From Streptococcus caballi DSM 19004 (lineage in GTDB: Bacteria > Bacillota > Bacilli > Lactobacillales > Streptococcaceae), in NCBI RefSeq assembly GCF_000379985.1, contig NZ_KB904074.1, positions 1 through 64,000 on the forward strand: 64,000 nucleotides of DNA, written 5' to 3'. Within the stretch, counting starts at the first letter, position 1. Each line of letters opens with the position of its first letter. The notes beneath the pieces are model-generated. The model was not told where the DNA came from. It saw only the letters and a program-made list of their open reading frames with translations, and made no database searches. The translations under genes and the position numbers were made by a program. Positions 1 to 7,863 of the stretch are shown here, piece by piece.

Positions 1-2
1 TT

Positions 3-167
3 TCAGACGCTGTTTATGCCTGTCGAAAATTTCTTAGAGAAGAACTTACTTCCTTCCAATTAGAAACCTACATTGCCAAGCACCTATCTATTATTCGACC
101 CAATCGAACCTTCCAAAGAAAGATAAAAAGCCAGGCTCCCGTAAGCTTCACTTATAGAATATCATAA
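3..167 (+). CDS. C-terminal end of an unidentified protein (5' end outside window)
   Basis: An open frame enters from the left edge and stops at TAA 165-167, giving about 54 basic residues that include RPNRTFQRKIKSQ. The other two plus-strand frames close within the first 65 bases, which favours this one. I do not recognise the family; a transposase or DNA-binding tail would fit the charge but nothing proves it. A strong hairpin follows about 50 bases downstream, consistent with the end of a transcription unit. Confidence 0.4.
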   Translation, partial: SDAVYACRKFLREELTSFQLETYIAKHLSIIRPNRTFQRKIKSQAPVSFTYRIS

Positions 168-218
168 TAGTTAAAAAATTGGGTTAAAAACCTTCCTTTT
201 TGTGCGCCCTAAATACAA

Positions 219-263
219 AAACTATTCCCGTCTTGTCGTCAACTGCTCAGACGGGAATAGTTT
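219..263. terminator. 15-bp perfect inverted repeat, probable bidirectional terminator
   Basis: AAACTATTCCCGTCT at 219-233 pairs perfectly with 249-263 across a 15-base loop. The arms begin with A's and end with T's, so the hairpin could terminate transcription from either side. It lies between the partial gene at the left edge and the membrane-protein gene at 372. Confidence 0.6.
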
Positions 264-300
264 CTTCAATTGCTTAGTTGCTTAACTTAATGACATTGGG

Positions 301-321
301 AGCAGAGCCCCCTGCTTTTTT
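301..321 (+). terminator. Short GC hairpin with T run
   Basis: AGCAG (301-305) pairs with CTGCT (312-316) and is followed by a T tract. It lies just upstream of the promoter for the gene at 372 and may be a second terminator for leftward-entering transcription. Confidence 0.4.
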
Positions 322-324
322 ATA

Positions 325-353
325 TTGACAGGTATTTCTAACTTTGGTATGCT
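325..353 (+). promoter_or_regulatory. Sigma-A promoter of the membrane-protein gene at 372
   Basis: A consensus -35 TTGACA (325-330), a 17-bp spacer and an extended -10 TGG-TATGCT (345-353). It would start transcription near base 360, about 12 bases before the ATG. Confidence 0.65.
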
Positions 354-371
354 AGAAAGCGAAGTAGGTTA

Positions 372-992
372 ATGATGTATAAAATTTTAAAATATGATAA
401 AGATAGTGTCTACCTTATTCAGGACACAAAGATAAAGAAACTAAGTCGTGAACTTTTTGATTTCGAGATCGAACTTGGAGAACTCGTTGACATTTATCAA
501 GATGGCGATCTTACTCTTGTTCTACCTCATCAAGAAGAAGTTGATTTGGTTTTGAAGGATAAGAAATCGGTCAAGTCAGATTTGTTGCAAGGCATTTTGA
601 ATCTCTTTTTAGAAACTTTATCCATTCATAATAATGATTTAGGTAATTTAAAAAAGCTTTTTTCTCAGTTTTTGGTTACCTTGTTTATGGCTTGGAGTTT
701 ACTTGGAGTTATTATCATTGAAATACTCCTTTTCATAGAGTCGTCGATTGTCTTTGTCTGGCGACTATTAGTCAGAGGATTGCAGGCTCTCCGTCTTTTA
801 GAGAGAGGCAAAAGGCTTTGGGTTAGGAAACGTGAACAGGCTGCACAAAATTCACAAGAAGAAAAGCAAGGCCAAAAAGTTATTTTGATTCCAGATGAGA
901 TTGAGAAAGTTGAAAAGCAAAAGCCTCAAACTGAAACAGAAGTAAAAGCGACACCAGCACAAGAGGCAGAGGAAGAAAAAGAAAAGCATTAA
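372..992 (+). CDS. Membrane protein of unknown function
   Basis: 206 residues. The N-terminal ~85 residues are soluble and acidic/lysine-mixed. One strongly hydrophobic stretch at about residues 98-135 (FLVTLFMAWSLLGVIIIEIL and following) is probably one or two membrane helices. A basic juxtamembrane segment rich in R/K follows, then a Q/E/K-rich low-complexity tail that ends in EKEKH. I do not recognise a family. ATG 372 and ATG 375 are both possible starts; the only upstream purine run is GAAGTAGG. The gene has its own consensus promoter and seems monocistronic ahead of ppaC. Confidence 0.6.
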   Translation: MMYKILKYDKDSVYLIQDTKIKKLSRELFDFEIELGELVDIYQDGDLTLVLPHQEEVDLVLKDKKSVKSDLLQGILNLFLETLSIHNNDLGNLKKLFSQFLVTLFMAWSLLGVIIIEILLFIESSIVFVWRLLVRGLQALRLLERGKRLWVRKREQAAQNSQEEKQGQKVILIPDEIEKVEKQKPQTETEVKATPAQEAEEEKEKH

Positions 993-1008
993 ACTAAAAT
1001 GATTAGGG

Positions 1009-1052
1009 ATGATGAACTAGTTAAGAGCTCATCATGTACCTGGTCCTTTTTT
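1009..1052 (+). terminator. Weak hairpin and T run between the membrane-protein gene and ppaC
   Basis: ATGATGA (1009-1015) pairs with TCATCAT (1029-1035). A T6 run comes about 11 bases later, so this is a poor but possible intrinsic terminator. Confidence 0.3.
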
Positions 1053-1082
1053 ATTTATATAGGGGTAATTTGGCTGGTAGCT

Positions 1083-1111
1083 TTGCTATCTGTCAAGATT
1101 TTTGCTAAAAT
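1083..1111 (+). promoter_or_regulatory. ppaC promoter
   Basis: TTGCTA (1083-1088), a 17-bp spacer and an extended -10 TGC-TAAAAT (1103-1111), 32 bases ahead of the chosen ppaC start. Confidence 0.55.
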
Positions 1112-1142
1112 AAGGTTGAATCTAATAAATGAGGTAAAGAAC

Positions 1143-2078
1143 ATGTCTAAAATTTTAGTTTTTGGTCACCAAAATCCTGACTCTGATGCTATCGGGTCAT
1201 CAGTAGCTTTTGCTTGCTTGGCAAAAGAGGCTTGGGGACTTGATACAGAAGCCGTTGCTTTGGGAACACCTAATGAAGAAACAGCTTTTGTACTTGATTA
1301 CTTTGGTGTGGAAGCACCGCGTGTGGTAGAATCAGCTAAGGCTGAAGGTGTGGATACAGTTATCTTAACAGACCACAATGAATTTCAACAATCTATCTCT
1401 GACATCAAAGATGTGACAGTCTACGGTGTGGTTGACCATCACCGCGTGGCAAACTTTGAAACAGCAAGCCCACTTTTCATGCGTTTGGAACCAGTTGGCT
1501 CAGCAAGCTCAATCGTTTACCGTATGTTTAAGGAAAATAATCTTGCTGTACCAAAAGAAATTGCTGGTCTGATGCTATCAGGTTTGATTTCAGATACACT
1601 TCTTCTTAAATCACCGACCACTCACCCAACGGATCCACAAGTAGCAGCAGAATTGGCTGAAATTGCTGGTGTTAATTTAGAAGAGTACGGTTTGGCAATG
1701 CTTAAAGCTGGTACAAACCTTTCAAGCAAATCAGCAGAAGAATTGATTGATATTGATGCGAAAACTTTTGACCTCAACGGTAACCAAGTTCGCGTGGCCC
1801 AAGTGAATACAGTTGACATTAACGAAGTCTTGGAGCGTCAAGCTGAAATTGAAGCAGCCATTGAAGCAGCGCGTGCAGCCGATGGTTACTCAGACTTTGT
1901 TCTTATGATTACAGACATTGTCAACTCAAACTCAGAAATTTTGGCACTTGGTTCAAACATGGATAAGGTTGAAGCTGCTTTTAACTTTGCTCTTGAAAAC
2001 AATCACGCTTTCCTTGAGGGGGCTGTTTCACGTAAGAAACAAGTTGTTCCCCAATTAACAGAAAGTTTTAATGCCTAA
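1143..2078 (+). CDS. ppaC: Manganese-dependent inorganic pyrophosphatase (family II)
   Basis: Hydrolyses pyrophosphate to two phosphates in the cytoplasm, pulling nucleic-acid and protein synthesis forward. 311 residues, the usual family II length. The DHH-type motifs are visible: GHQNPDSD (residues 8-15), DHNEF at 77-81, DHH at 98-100 (metal ligands), and SRKKQ at 296-300 in the C-terminal DHHA2 domain that binds phosphate. An upstream in-frame extension to about base 999 exists, but the ATG at 1143 is preceded by GAGGTAAAG and by a promoter, and it gives the canonical N-terminus. A strong terminator follows, so the gene is monocistronic. Confidence 0.95.
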   Translation: MSKILVFGHQNPDSDAIGSSVAFACLAKEAWGLDTEAVALGTPNEETAFVLDYFGVEAPRVVESAKAEGVDTVILTDHNEFQQSISDIKDVTVYGVVDHHRVANFETASPLFMRLEPVGSASSIVYRMFKENNLAVPKEIAGLMLSGLISDTLLLKSPTTHPTDPQVAAELAEIAGVNLEEYGLAMLKAGTNLSSKSAEELIDIDAKTFDLNGNQVRVAQVNTVDINEVLERQAEIEAAIEAARAADGYSDFVLMITDIVNSNSEILALGSNMDKVEAAFNFALENNHAFLEGAVSRKKQVVPQLTESFNA

Positions 2079-2085
2079 GAATAGT

Positions 2086-2109
2086 AAAAAGACGGTTGGC
2101 CGTCTTTTT
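2086..2109 (+). terminator. ppaC terminator
   Basis: AAAAAGACGG (2086-2095) pairs perfectly with CCGTCTTTTT (2100-2109), a classic Rho-independent hairpin with T tail directly after ppaC. Confidence 0.9.
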
Positions 2110-2191
2110 TGTATATTCTGATGAAAATAAAAATAGATAAAACGCAGTCTGTGGCTTATCAATTTTCGGGAAAATCTTCTGTCTCATTTTG

Positions 2192-2200
2192 TGTTACAAT
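2192..2200 (+). promoter_or_regulatory. Extended -10 element directly before the gene at 2207
   Basis: TGT-TACAAT (2192-2200). The start codon A at 2207 is 7 bases after the last T of the -10, the normal transcription start distance, so the mRNA may begin at the start codon. No convincing -35 was seen. Confidence 0.45.
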
Positions 2201-2206
2201 AGAAGT

Positions 2207-2731
2207 ATGAAAACTCACGACTTGGTAAGCGGTGATTTGCTTTTTACTGCTGATCAATCAGATATGGGACAGGCTATTCAGAATACGACAGGGGCTTATA
2301 GCCATGTTGCCATTTATCTGGCTGGCATGGTTTACGAGGCTACAAAAGAGAATGGTGTTTCTAAGCAGAGTCTAGAGAACTTTCTTGCAGAGGAAAATCA
2401 AAGAACAGTTGTTTATCGTTATGAGAAAATGGATCGTTTAGCTGCTTTAAAGGTTGCGGAGAAACATCTGGGGAAACCCTACAATTACAGCTTTTATCCA
2501 GATAAGAGTGCTTTTTATTGCTCCCAATATATTGCTCAAATATTACCTATTTTTGAGACCATTCCTATGTCATTTGGCGATGGCAAGCAGCTGATTTCTG
2601 ACTTTTGGCAACATTATTTTGAAAAGCTGCAACTACCAGTGCCACTTGGTCAGCCAGGGACCAATCCCAGTCAACTTGCCCAGTCCAAAAACTTAACCTA
2701 CTTAGGAGAACTAGATGCTCATTACCTATAA
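2207..2731 (+). CDS. YiiX/NlpC-P60-like cysteine hydrolase
   Basis: 174 residues resembling the permuted papain-fold YiiX/YebB-type hydrolases, which cleave amide bonds of lipids, peptides or wall fragments; the substrate is unknown. The family-typical histidine is in GAYSHVAIYL (near residue 36) and the cysteine in FYCSQY (near residue 105). No signal peptide is seen. The ATG at 2207 was chosen because it opens the MKTHDLVSGD N-terminus; a TTG six codons earlier overlaps the -10 element. There is no usable Shine-Dalgarno (AGAAG lies one base from the ATG), so leaderless translation is possible. The 3' end overlaps the next gene by 17 bases, implying co-translation with the DUF1803-like gene. 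Confidence 0.7.
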   Translation: MKTHDLVSGDLLFTADQSDMGQAIQNTTGAYSHVAIYLAGMVYEATKENGVSKQSLENFLAEENQRTVVYRYEKMDRLAALKVAEKHLGKPYNYSFYPDKSAFYCSQYIAQILPIFETIPMSFGDGKQLISDFWQHYFEKLQLPVPLGQPGTNPSQLAQSKNLTYLGELDAHYL

Positions 2732-3368
2732 CCCTGACAAACTAACGCGCCAGTCTTTTTTTCAAGAGCTGACGAATTATTTACAGACGCATGATGATGT
2801 CACCTTGCGCCAAATTAAGCGCGATTTCCCAGAAATTCCAAAACTGGACCGTGCCATTGAAGACTATGTGCAGGCAGGCTATGTTGCCCGTCAAGATAAG
2901 CGCTATACCTTGACTTTGCCTCTTTTGGAAAAGGCAGAGCAGGTCACTTTAGATCAGATGATATTTGTTGATACAGAATCACCAGTTTATGAGGAGCTGC
3001 AGGCGCTCACTTTTGAAACGGAGCTGGCTAACGCGACCAACCAAGCTATTATCAAAGAAAAGACAGATTTTGCCAGAAATCAATTAACCTTGTCCAACTA
3101 TTTCCACAAACTGCGAACAGCGCAACCCTTGTCGTCCGAACAAGAAAAACTCTATGCTATTTTGGGTGATGTTAATCAGGAGTATGCCCTCAAGTATATG
3201 ACGACCTTCCTACTCAAATTTGGACGGAGAGACTTGGTTAAGCAAAAAAGATCAGATATTTTTATGCAAGCCTTGTTGATGCTGGGGTATTTGAAGGTAG
3301 TTGACGAGCAAACCTATGCTCTTAATATGAAGTTTGATAAGGAGACTTTAGTTTTTAAAGTTGACTAA
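2715..3368 (+). CDS. DUF1803-like cytoplasmic protein
   Basis: 217 residues, soluble, no membrane segment. It resembles the streptococcal DUF1803 family, for which I know no established function (some entries carry an unsupported alanine-racemase label). The N-terminal half has a helix-rich, winged-helix-like pattern (LRQIKRDFPEIPKLDRAIED, about residues 31-50), which would suit a DnaD-like or regulatory role, but that is inference. AGGAG seven bases before the ATG lies inside the preceding gene. The gene sits in a three-gene run with the cysteine hydrolase and the SAP-domain gene. Confidence 0.65.
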   Translation: MLITYNPDKLTRQSFFQELTNYLQTHDDVTLRQIKRDFPEIPKLDRAIEDYVQAGYVARQDKRYTLTLPLLEKAEQVTLDQMIFVDTESPVYEELQALTFETELANATNQAIIKEKTDFARNQLTLSNYFHKLRTAQPLSSEQEKLYAILGDVNQEYALKYMTTFLLKFGRRDLVKQKRSDIFMQALLMLGYLKVVDEQTYALNMKFDKETLVFKVD

Positions 3369-3378
3369 GGAGACCAAG

Positions 3379-3992
3379 ATGGAACGTCCTGCATTTTCAA
3401 GTCTGACAACCTATGAAGAATTTCAACAGTATTATTGGTATCGCAAGGAACTAGAAGAAATTTGTTCTTCTTTAGGCCTGCCCCATTATGGTACTAAGCA
3501 AGATCTGAATAACATACTGGAAGCTTATTTTAAAGGAGTGGCGATTGCTCCCAAGAGGTCTAAAGCAATGCCTAAAAAGAAGCGGCTAAGCTATCTCTGA
3601 CGACGCCTTTATTAACTTGTGGCTTTGCTTTCAACCGGAAATTTAGAGGCTATTTTGGGCAAGTGACAGGTAATTTTCCGTTTAAATTTACAGCTGATAT
3701 GGCGACCGCTTGGCGTAAGGTTAAAGGGGAGCAGGATGAGATCTTCACTATTCAAGATATGCTAGCTATTTACAAAGGTCAATCAGACTATGCTAAGCAT
3801 AATAACCGAGTTTGTCAGTGGAATCAGTTTGTCAAAGATTTTTGTGCAGACCGGCGGAGTCGGTATTTCAAACAAAAAATGAGTGTTGCGGCTATCCTTT
3901 GGCAAAAGGTTAAACAAGAAAGATGGGCTAAAGTTTATTCAACGGATTTATTAGAACAATACGAGGATTTAATCGAAACTTATAGGAAATGA
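3379..3992 (+). pseudogene. SAP-domain protein, frameshifted
   Basis: Two adjacent reading frames together make one protein. From ATG 3379 (AAGGAG at 3367-3372, good spacing) the frame encodes a SAP-like helix-turn-helix segment (LEEICSSLGLPHYGTKQDL) and then stops at TGA 3598-3600. A second frame is already open at 3582-3600 and continues unbroken to TAA 3990-3992, encoding TTPLLTCGFAFN and a C-terminal domain rich in W/K (DUF6434-like, low certainty). The junction contains GCTAAGCTAT; removing one 5-base unit would restore a single frame reading KKRLSLTTPLL. The intact protein would be about 200 residues. A sequencing error cannot be excluded. Confidence 0.6.
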
Positions 3993-4002
3993 GGCGATTG
4001 AT

Positions 4003-4512
4003 ATGATTGAAAAACTTAATTTTACTTGTCCTGGTTTTTTTGAGGGAGGTGAATTTCCTCTTGATAATACAGGACGAGGAGCTGATCAATCACCTGAGTT
4101 TTTCTTGCAGAATCTTTCCCCTCAAGCACACAGTCTAGCTATTCTCTTAGAAGACTTGGATCACCCAATAAAGAAGTCTTTTACCCATTGGTTGATTTGG
4201 AATATTCCGGCCAGCAGTCATATTCCAGCCAATCTTTCAGCAGGATATGATGTCGCCGAGCTAAAAGGTGCTCACCAAGGTATTGCTTATGGCTGGCATG
4301 TTTACGCAGGTCCTAAGCCGCCACTTGGCCAGACTCATCGCTATCGTTTCACAGTCTATGCTTTGGACACAACTTTTGACTTGGGTACTTGGACACGAAA
4401 ATCACAGCTTATTAAAGCCATGAAAGGTCATGTTCTACAAGAAGGACAATTAATCGCCAGCTTTGGCAGTAATAAATTATGGAACTCAGAGCCTGAGACA
4501 ATGATGATATGA
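4003..4512 (+). CDS. YbhB/YbcL-type PEBP (Raf-kinase-inhibitor-like) protein
   Basis: 169 residues. Phosphatidylethanolamine-binding-protein fold; the bacterial members are small-ligand-binding proteins of unclear role. Family landmarks are DLDHP near residue 50, THWLIWNIP near residue 60, the YAGPKPPLGQTHRYRFTVYA block at about residues 103-122 and the ALD motif right after. No signal peptide, so cytoplasmic. GAGG precedes the ATG by 10 bases. It is transcribed just downstream of the broken SAP gene (10-base gap) and is followed by a strong terminator. Confidence 0.85.
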   Translation: MIEKLNFTCPGFFEGGEFPLDNTGRGADQSPEFFLQNLSPQAHSLAILLEDLDHPIKKSFTHWLIWNIPASSHIPANLSAGYDVAELKGAHQGIAYGWHVYAGPKPPLGQTHRYRFTVYALDTTFDLGTWTRKSQLIKAMKGHVLQEGQLIASFGSNKLWNSEPETMMI

Positions 4513-4541
4513 AGATCATAATAAATAAAATCAAAGAAAGT

Positions 4542-4573
4542 AAAAAAACGCTGATGCCAGCGTTTTTTTTTTT
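4542..4573 (+). terminator. Terminator after the PEBP gene
   Basis: AAAAAAACGCTG pairs with CAGCGTTTTTTT around a 4-base loop (ATGC), followed by a long T tract. Confidence 0.9.
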
Positions 4574-4595
4574 GCTATATGATGAAGAGTTAGAA

Positions 4596-4667
4596 ACTCA
4601 CTTATTTTCGATAAGCCTTAATGTCCAAAGCGGAATTTTTGGAACTATAGCTCAAAAATAAGTGAGT
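4596..4667. repeat. 13-bp perfect inverted repeat in a 340-bp gene-free stretch
   Basis: ACTCACTTATTTT (4596-4608) pairs with 4655-4667 over a 46-base loop. The stretch 4513-4854 holds no credible coding frame. The repeat could be an insertion-type element or a regulatory structure; I recognise no named family. Confidence 0.4.
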
Positions 4668-4744
4668 AAACTTCGATGGAGTTTGCTTACGCCCGCACTA
4701 CCTAAGGAAGTATAAAATGCTAATAGTGATTTTAACTTAGTACC

Positions 4745-4787
4745 ATCATAATAGAAGCAGTTTTAAAAAGGCTGGTTCTATTATGAT
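4745..4787. terminator. Long imperfect hairpin downstream of the siderophore operon
   Basis: ATCATAATAGAA (4745-4756) pairs with 4776-4787; beyond one mismatch the stem extends by CAG/CTG. It lies 68 bases past the end of the minus-strand operon. There is no T tract on the minus side, so it may be an mRNA 3'-end stabiliser instead of an intrinsic terminator. Confidence 0.4.
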
Positions 4788-4854
4788 TTCATAACAGAAA
4801 TGAATCGTGTTTTGCTGACTTGAGACTTAGCTCTACTTGACTCGTGGGCAAGTA

Positions 4855-5859
4855 TTATTTTTCCAACTTAGTCATAAGATAAAGAAAATAAGGTGCACCG
4901 ATAAAGGATACGACTAAACCTGTTGGAATACCCGTACCAACCAAGAACAGTCGGCCGACGGTATCGGCACTTAGCAGAATAATAATTCCGATTAACATGC
5001 TAGCAGGGAGACTAAGGCGATGGTTGCTGCCAACAAAGCGCCTGCTGATATGACCAGCAACGAGACCGACAAAGGTGATATTACCAACTAAGACAACGCT
5101 GAAAGCTGCTAGTGCTGTTGATAGAACTAAGTTTATCAAACGTTCTTTTTGTAAGTTAAGTCCCAAAGCAAGGGCAGTTTGTTCATTGAGGTTCATGATA
5201 TTGAGGGGGTGACTACGTGAGTAGGTTAAAAGCCATACAATAATAAGCAGAGGAGCCATGATAATCAAGGTAGACCAATCGTCGCCCGTGATTTTTCCAC
5301 TAAGCCAAGAAACGATATAATCTACCTTGTAATCATCAATTTTGCTGATGATAGAGACCATGATACCTGATAGCATAGTAGAAATCCCTACTCCTGTAAT
5401 GATGAGACGCGTCGGACTGATATTGCGATTGGGTCTGCGCGAGATGAGATAGACTAAGAGAACGGTTGCTCCACCACCTAACATGGAAAAAAGAGGCATA
5501 CTGGACATGACAAGTGACTGGTTAATGTCTAGTAGTGAGACGACCAAGGCAACCGCCAGCCCAGCTCCCGTGTTGATGCCCAAAATTCCTGAATCTGCCA
5601 GAGGATTACGAGTGAGTGTTTGCAGGAGTATGCCGCTCATGGCTAGGGAAGCGCCCCCCAGTACACAAGCTAGAATCCTTGGTAATCTGATTCTTCCGAT
5701 AATCAGACTAGTTGAAGCAGAAGTACGTCCTAAGAAGAAATCAATGACATCTAACACAGAAGCTCTGCTATATCCCACTGACAAAGAAATAATAAATAAA
5801 GTGATAGTCAACAGTAACAGGAAAATGAAGAGGCGTGCCGTTCGTTTTTGAATTATCAT
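4855..5859 (-). CDS. Iron-siderophore ABC transporter permease (FecCD family), second subunit
   Basis: 334 residues, FecCD/FhuG-type permease with about nine to ten hydrophobic segments. It forms the membrane channel with the permease encoded immediately upstream. Visible family signatures are RLPRILACVLGGASLAMSG near residue 55, NPLADSGILGINTGAG near residue 85 and GHISRRFVGSNHR near residue 268 (the cytoplasmic loop that contacts the ATPase). The start overlaps the stop of the preceding gene as ATGA, implying translational coupling. Operon order ATPase, binding protein, permease, permease matches the ferric-hydroxamate fhu/fts operon of S. pyogenes; the actual ligand is not determined. Confidence 0.85.
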   Translation of the reverse strand: MIIQKRTARLFIFLLLLTITLFIISLSVGYSRASVLDVIDFFLGRTSASTSLIIGRIRLPRILACVLGGASLAMSGILLQTLTRNPLADSGILGINTGAGLAVALVVSLLDINQSLVMSSMPLFSMLGGGATVLLVYLISRRPNRNISPTRLIITGVGISTMLSGIMVSIISKIDDYKVDYIVSWLSGKITGDDWSTLIIMAPLLIIVWLLTYSRSHPLNIMNLNEQTALALGLNLQKERLINLVLSTALAAFSVVLVGNITFVGLVAGHISRRFVGSNHRLSLPASMLIGIIILLSADTVGRLFLVGTGIPTGLVVSFIGAPYFLYLMTKLEK

Positions 5860-6878
5860 AGATTTTTCCCCCTTCTAACCAACCAGAGGAAGCAAGGTAA
5901 ACCAACGATACTAATGATGGCACTAATAGGTGTTTCAGTTGGTGGATTAAGAAGGCGTGAAAAGAGATCCACCCAGAGCATAAAACAGCTGCCAGCAAAA
6001 GCCGATAAAGGTAAAATAAGATGATAGTCCTTTGGAACGAACATGCGAATGAAATGGGGAATGATTAGACCGATAAAGGCAATGGACCCCACCAAGGCAA
6101 CGGCACCTGATGATAACAAGAGGATAATGAAGAGCAGGAAAACGGTGATAGCAAAGGTCTTTTGTCCCAATGCCTTAGCGACCATTTCATCTAAACTTAA
6201 GATGGTCAATTGATGAGCGGAAGCCTGCGCCAGCAACATTCCTAAGATAATAAAAGGACTGATGATAGCCAGCATCTTCCAGTTGATTTGAGCTAGTCCC
6301 CCAGCCTGCCAGCCGATAACTGCTGTTGACAGATTGAAGTACAGGGTGATGGCTTGGCCAATCGCATTAAAGAGAGTGGCAATCATGGCTCCTGCTAGGA
6401 TAAGACGTAGTTGGTTATAGCCCTTGCGAGGCTGATAAGCTAGTCCAAATACTAGCAAAGCTGCGGTAAATGAGCCTAGCAAACAGACTAAGAGAATCAG
6501 ACTGTAATGCATACTGCCGAAAATAGAGTAGCCAATAATCAAGGCCAGTCCCGCTCCAGCATTGATTCCCAGCAAACCAGGATCGGCGATGGGATTACGA
6601 GTAACACCCTGCATGATAGCGCCAGCCTCAGCCATGGCTGCACCAACTAAGATAGCAGCGATTGTACGCGGAAAACGCAAATCAAAAATGACATCTTGCA
6701 CCTTGCTGTCACGCAAGGGATGCTTGAGAACGGTTAATAAATCAGTATGGCTATAATTGACCGCGCCAAAACGCAAGCCTAAATACCAGCCACTAATAAA
6801 TAAAAAGAGAATAATGACAAAAACAAGCCAAAGATGATTTGGCTTATTTTGTCCACGATATGATAATTGTGCGTGCAT
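5856..6878 (-). CDS. Iron-siderophore ABC transporter permease (FecCD family), first subunit
   Basis: 340 residues, FecCD/FhuB-type permease with multiple hydrophobic helices. Signatures are DLRFPRTIAAILVGAAMAEA near residue 46, NPIADPGLLGINAGAG near residue 75 and IPHFIRMFVPKDYH near residue 273 (ATPase-coupling loop). It shares a common ancestor with the downstream permease, as is usual for heterodimeric siderophore channels. It lies 17 bases after the binding-protein gene and overlaps the next permease by 4 bases. No strong Shine-Dalgarno is visible (AGAAAG only). Confidence 0.85.
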   Translation of the reverse strand: MHAQLSYRGQNKPNHLWLVFVIILFLFISGWYLGLRFGAVNYSHTDLLTVLKHPLRDSKVQDVIFDLRFPRTIAAILVGAAMAEAGAIMQGVTRNPIADPGLLGINAGAGLALIIGYSIFGSMHYSLILLVCLLGSFTAALLVFGLAYQPRKGYNQLRLILAGAMIATLFNAIGQAITLYFNLSTAVIGWQAGGLAQINWKMLAIISPFIILGMLLAQASAHQLTILSLDEMVAKALGQKTFAITVFLLFIILLLSSGAVALVGSIAFIGLIIPHFIRMFVPKDYHLILPLSAFAGSCFMLWVDLFSRLLNPPTETPISAIISIVGLPCFLWLVRRGKNL

Positions 6879-6895
6879 GGGCTAACTTTCTGTGA

Positions 6896-7840
6896 TTAAG
6901 GATTAGCTTTCTTAATAGTATCAACAAATGCTTTCAGCTGATCATCTAGTGACATTGGGTCTGAGAAGTAGTAGAGATTGTAGTCTACTTCCAAGACATG
7001 ACCATTTTTTACTGCTGGAATATTCTTCCAAACATCACTTTCTTTAAGAGAGGCAGCAGCTTCTTTGGTTGATTTGTTGACATTTAAGACAGCATAGTCA
7101 CCAATGTAATCTCCGATGACTTCCTGAGAAACACCAAACCAACCTGGCTTGAAAACATCCGTCTGAACTTTTTCTGGTGCAGAGTAGCCAAGAGAGTCGT
7201 AAATCAATTCACCACCACGACCCCAATTTTTACCGTAGAGATAAACATTTTTATCGTAGAAATCCATAACGGTGAATGTCGTATTTTTGTCCAAGTATCC
7301 GCTCAATTCTTTCTTAGCAGCAGCCACCTTTTTATCCCAGTTTTTCAGCCATTTTTGAGCTTGTTCTTCCTTACCAAAGACTTTACCAAGCTTGGTCATC
7401 ATGTCTAGATAATTGCTCTTTCCGTATTCGATAACTAAAACGGGAGCAATATCTTTCAGTTTGTCAATATTTTCATCGGTTGAAAAGGCAATAATTAAAT
7501 CAGGTTCTTCTGCGGCGATGGCTTCGGTGTCAGATGATGTCAACTTCTTAGCATTTTTGAGTTTGTCGCCAAAAGCAGGACTATCTTTTTCAAGATCAAG
7601 TGAGTAGCTGGAAACATCAACTCCCAACTTCAAAAGATAACCAGTATAAGAGTATGCAAAGTTAACTACTTTCTTAGGATTTTCAGGAATCTTACCATAG
7701 TATTTGAAACCTTGAATTTTTGGCATTTTGGAAATAGCAGAGCTGTTTTCCTTGCTTGTCTTAGATGATGAGTTATTGCCACAAGCAGCAAGAGTAAAGA
7801 CTGCTAGCAGAGCAGTGATAGTCATAAGAATTTTTTTCAT
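6896..7840 (-). CDS. Ferric-siderophore substrate-binding lipoprotein
   Basis: 314 residues. The signal peptide MKKILMTITALLAVFTLAAC ends in a lipobox (LAAC, Cys20), so the protein is anchored to the outer face of the membrane. A Ser/Asn/Lys-rich linker follows, then a periplasmic-binding-protein type 2 (FepB/FhuD) fold: PKKVVNFAYSYTGYLLKLG in the first lobe, EEPDLIIAF near residue 111, a long interdomain helix and the second lobe. It captures iron-loaded siderophore (or haem) for the two permeases. It is preceded by AGGAG on the minus strand and lies 23 bases after the ATPase gene. Confidence 0.85.
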   Translation of the reverse strand: MKKILMTITALLAVFTLAACGNNSSSKTSKENSSAISKMPKIQGFKYYGKIPENPKKVVNFAYSYTGYLLKLGVDVSSYSLDLEKDSPAFGDKLKNAKKLTSSDTEAIAAEEPDLIIAFSTDENIDKLKDIAPVLVIEYGKSNYLDMMTKLGKVFGKEEQAQKWLKNWDKKVAAAKKELSGYLDKNTTFTVMDFYDKNVYLYGKNWGRGGELIYDSLGYSAPEKVQTDVFKPGWFGVSQEVIGDYIGDYAVLNVNKSTKEAAASLKESDVWKNIPAVKNGHVLEVDYNLYYFSDPMSLDDQLKAFVDTIKKANP

Positions 7841-7863
7841 TTTTCTATTCTCCTAGAAAAGTT

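Noticed and set aside
999-1142. N-terminal extension of ppaC starting near 999
   Set aside because: It would precede the promoter (1083-1111) and add a hydrophobic stretch foreign to family II pyrophosphatases; ATG 1143 has a ribosome site and the canonical [15 protein letters not shown] start.
3663-3992. A separate 109-residue gene starting at GTG 3663
   Set aside because: No ribosome site precedes it, and the same frame is open upstream to 3582 with family-like sequence, so it is the 3' half of the broken SAP gene.
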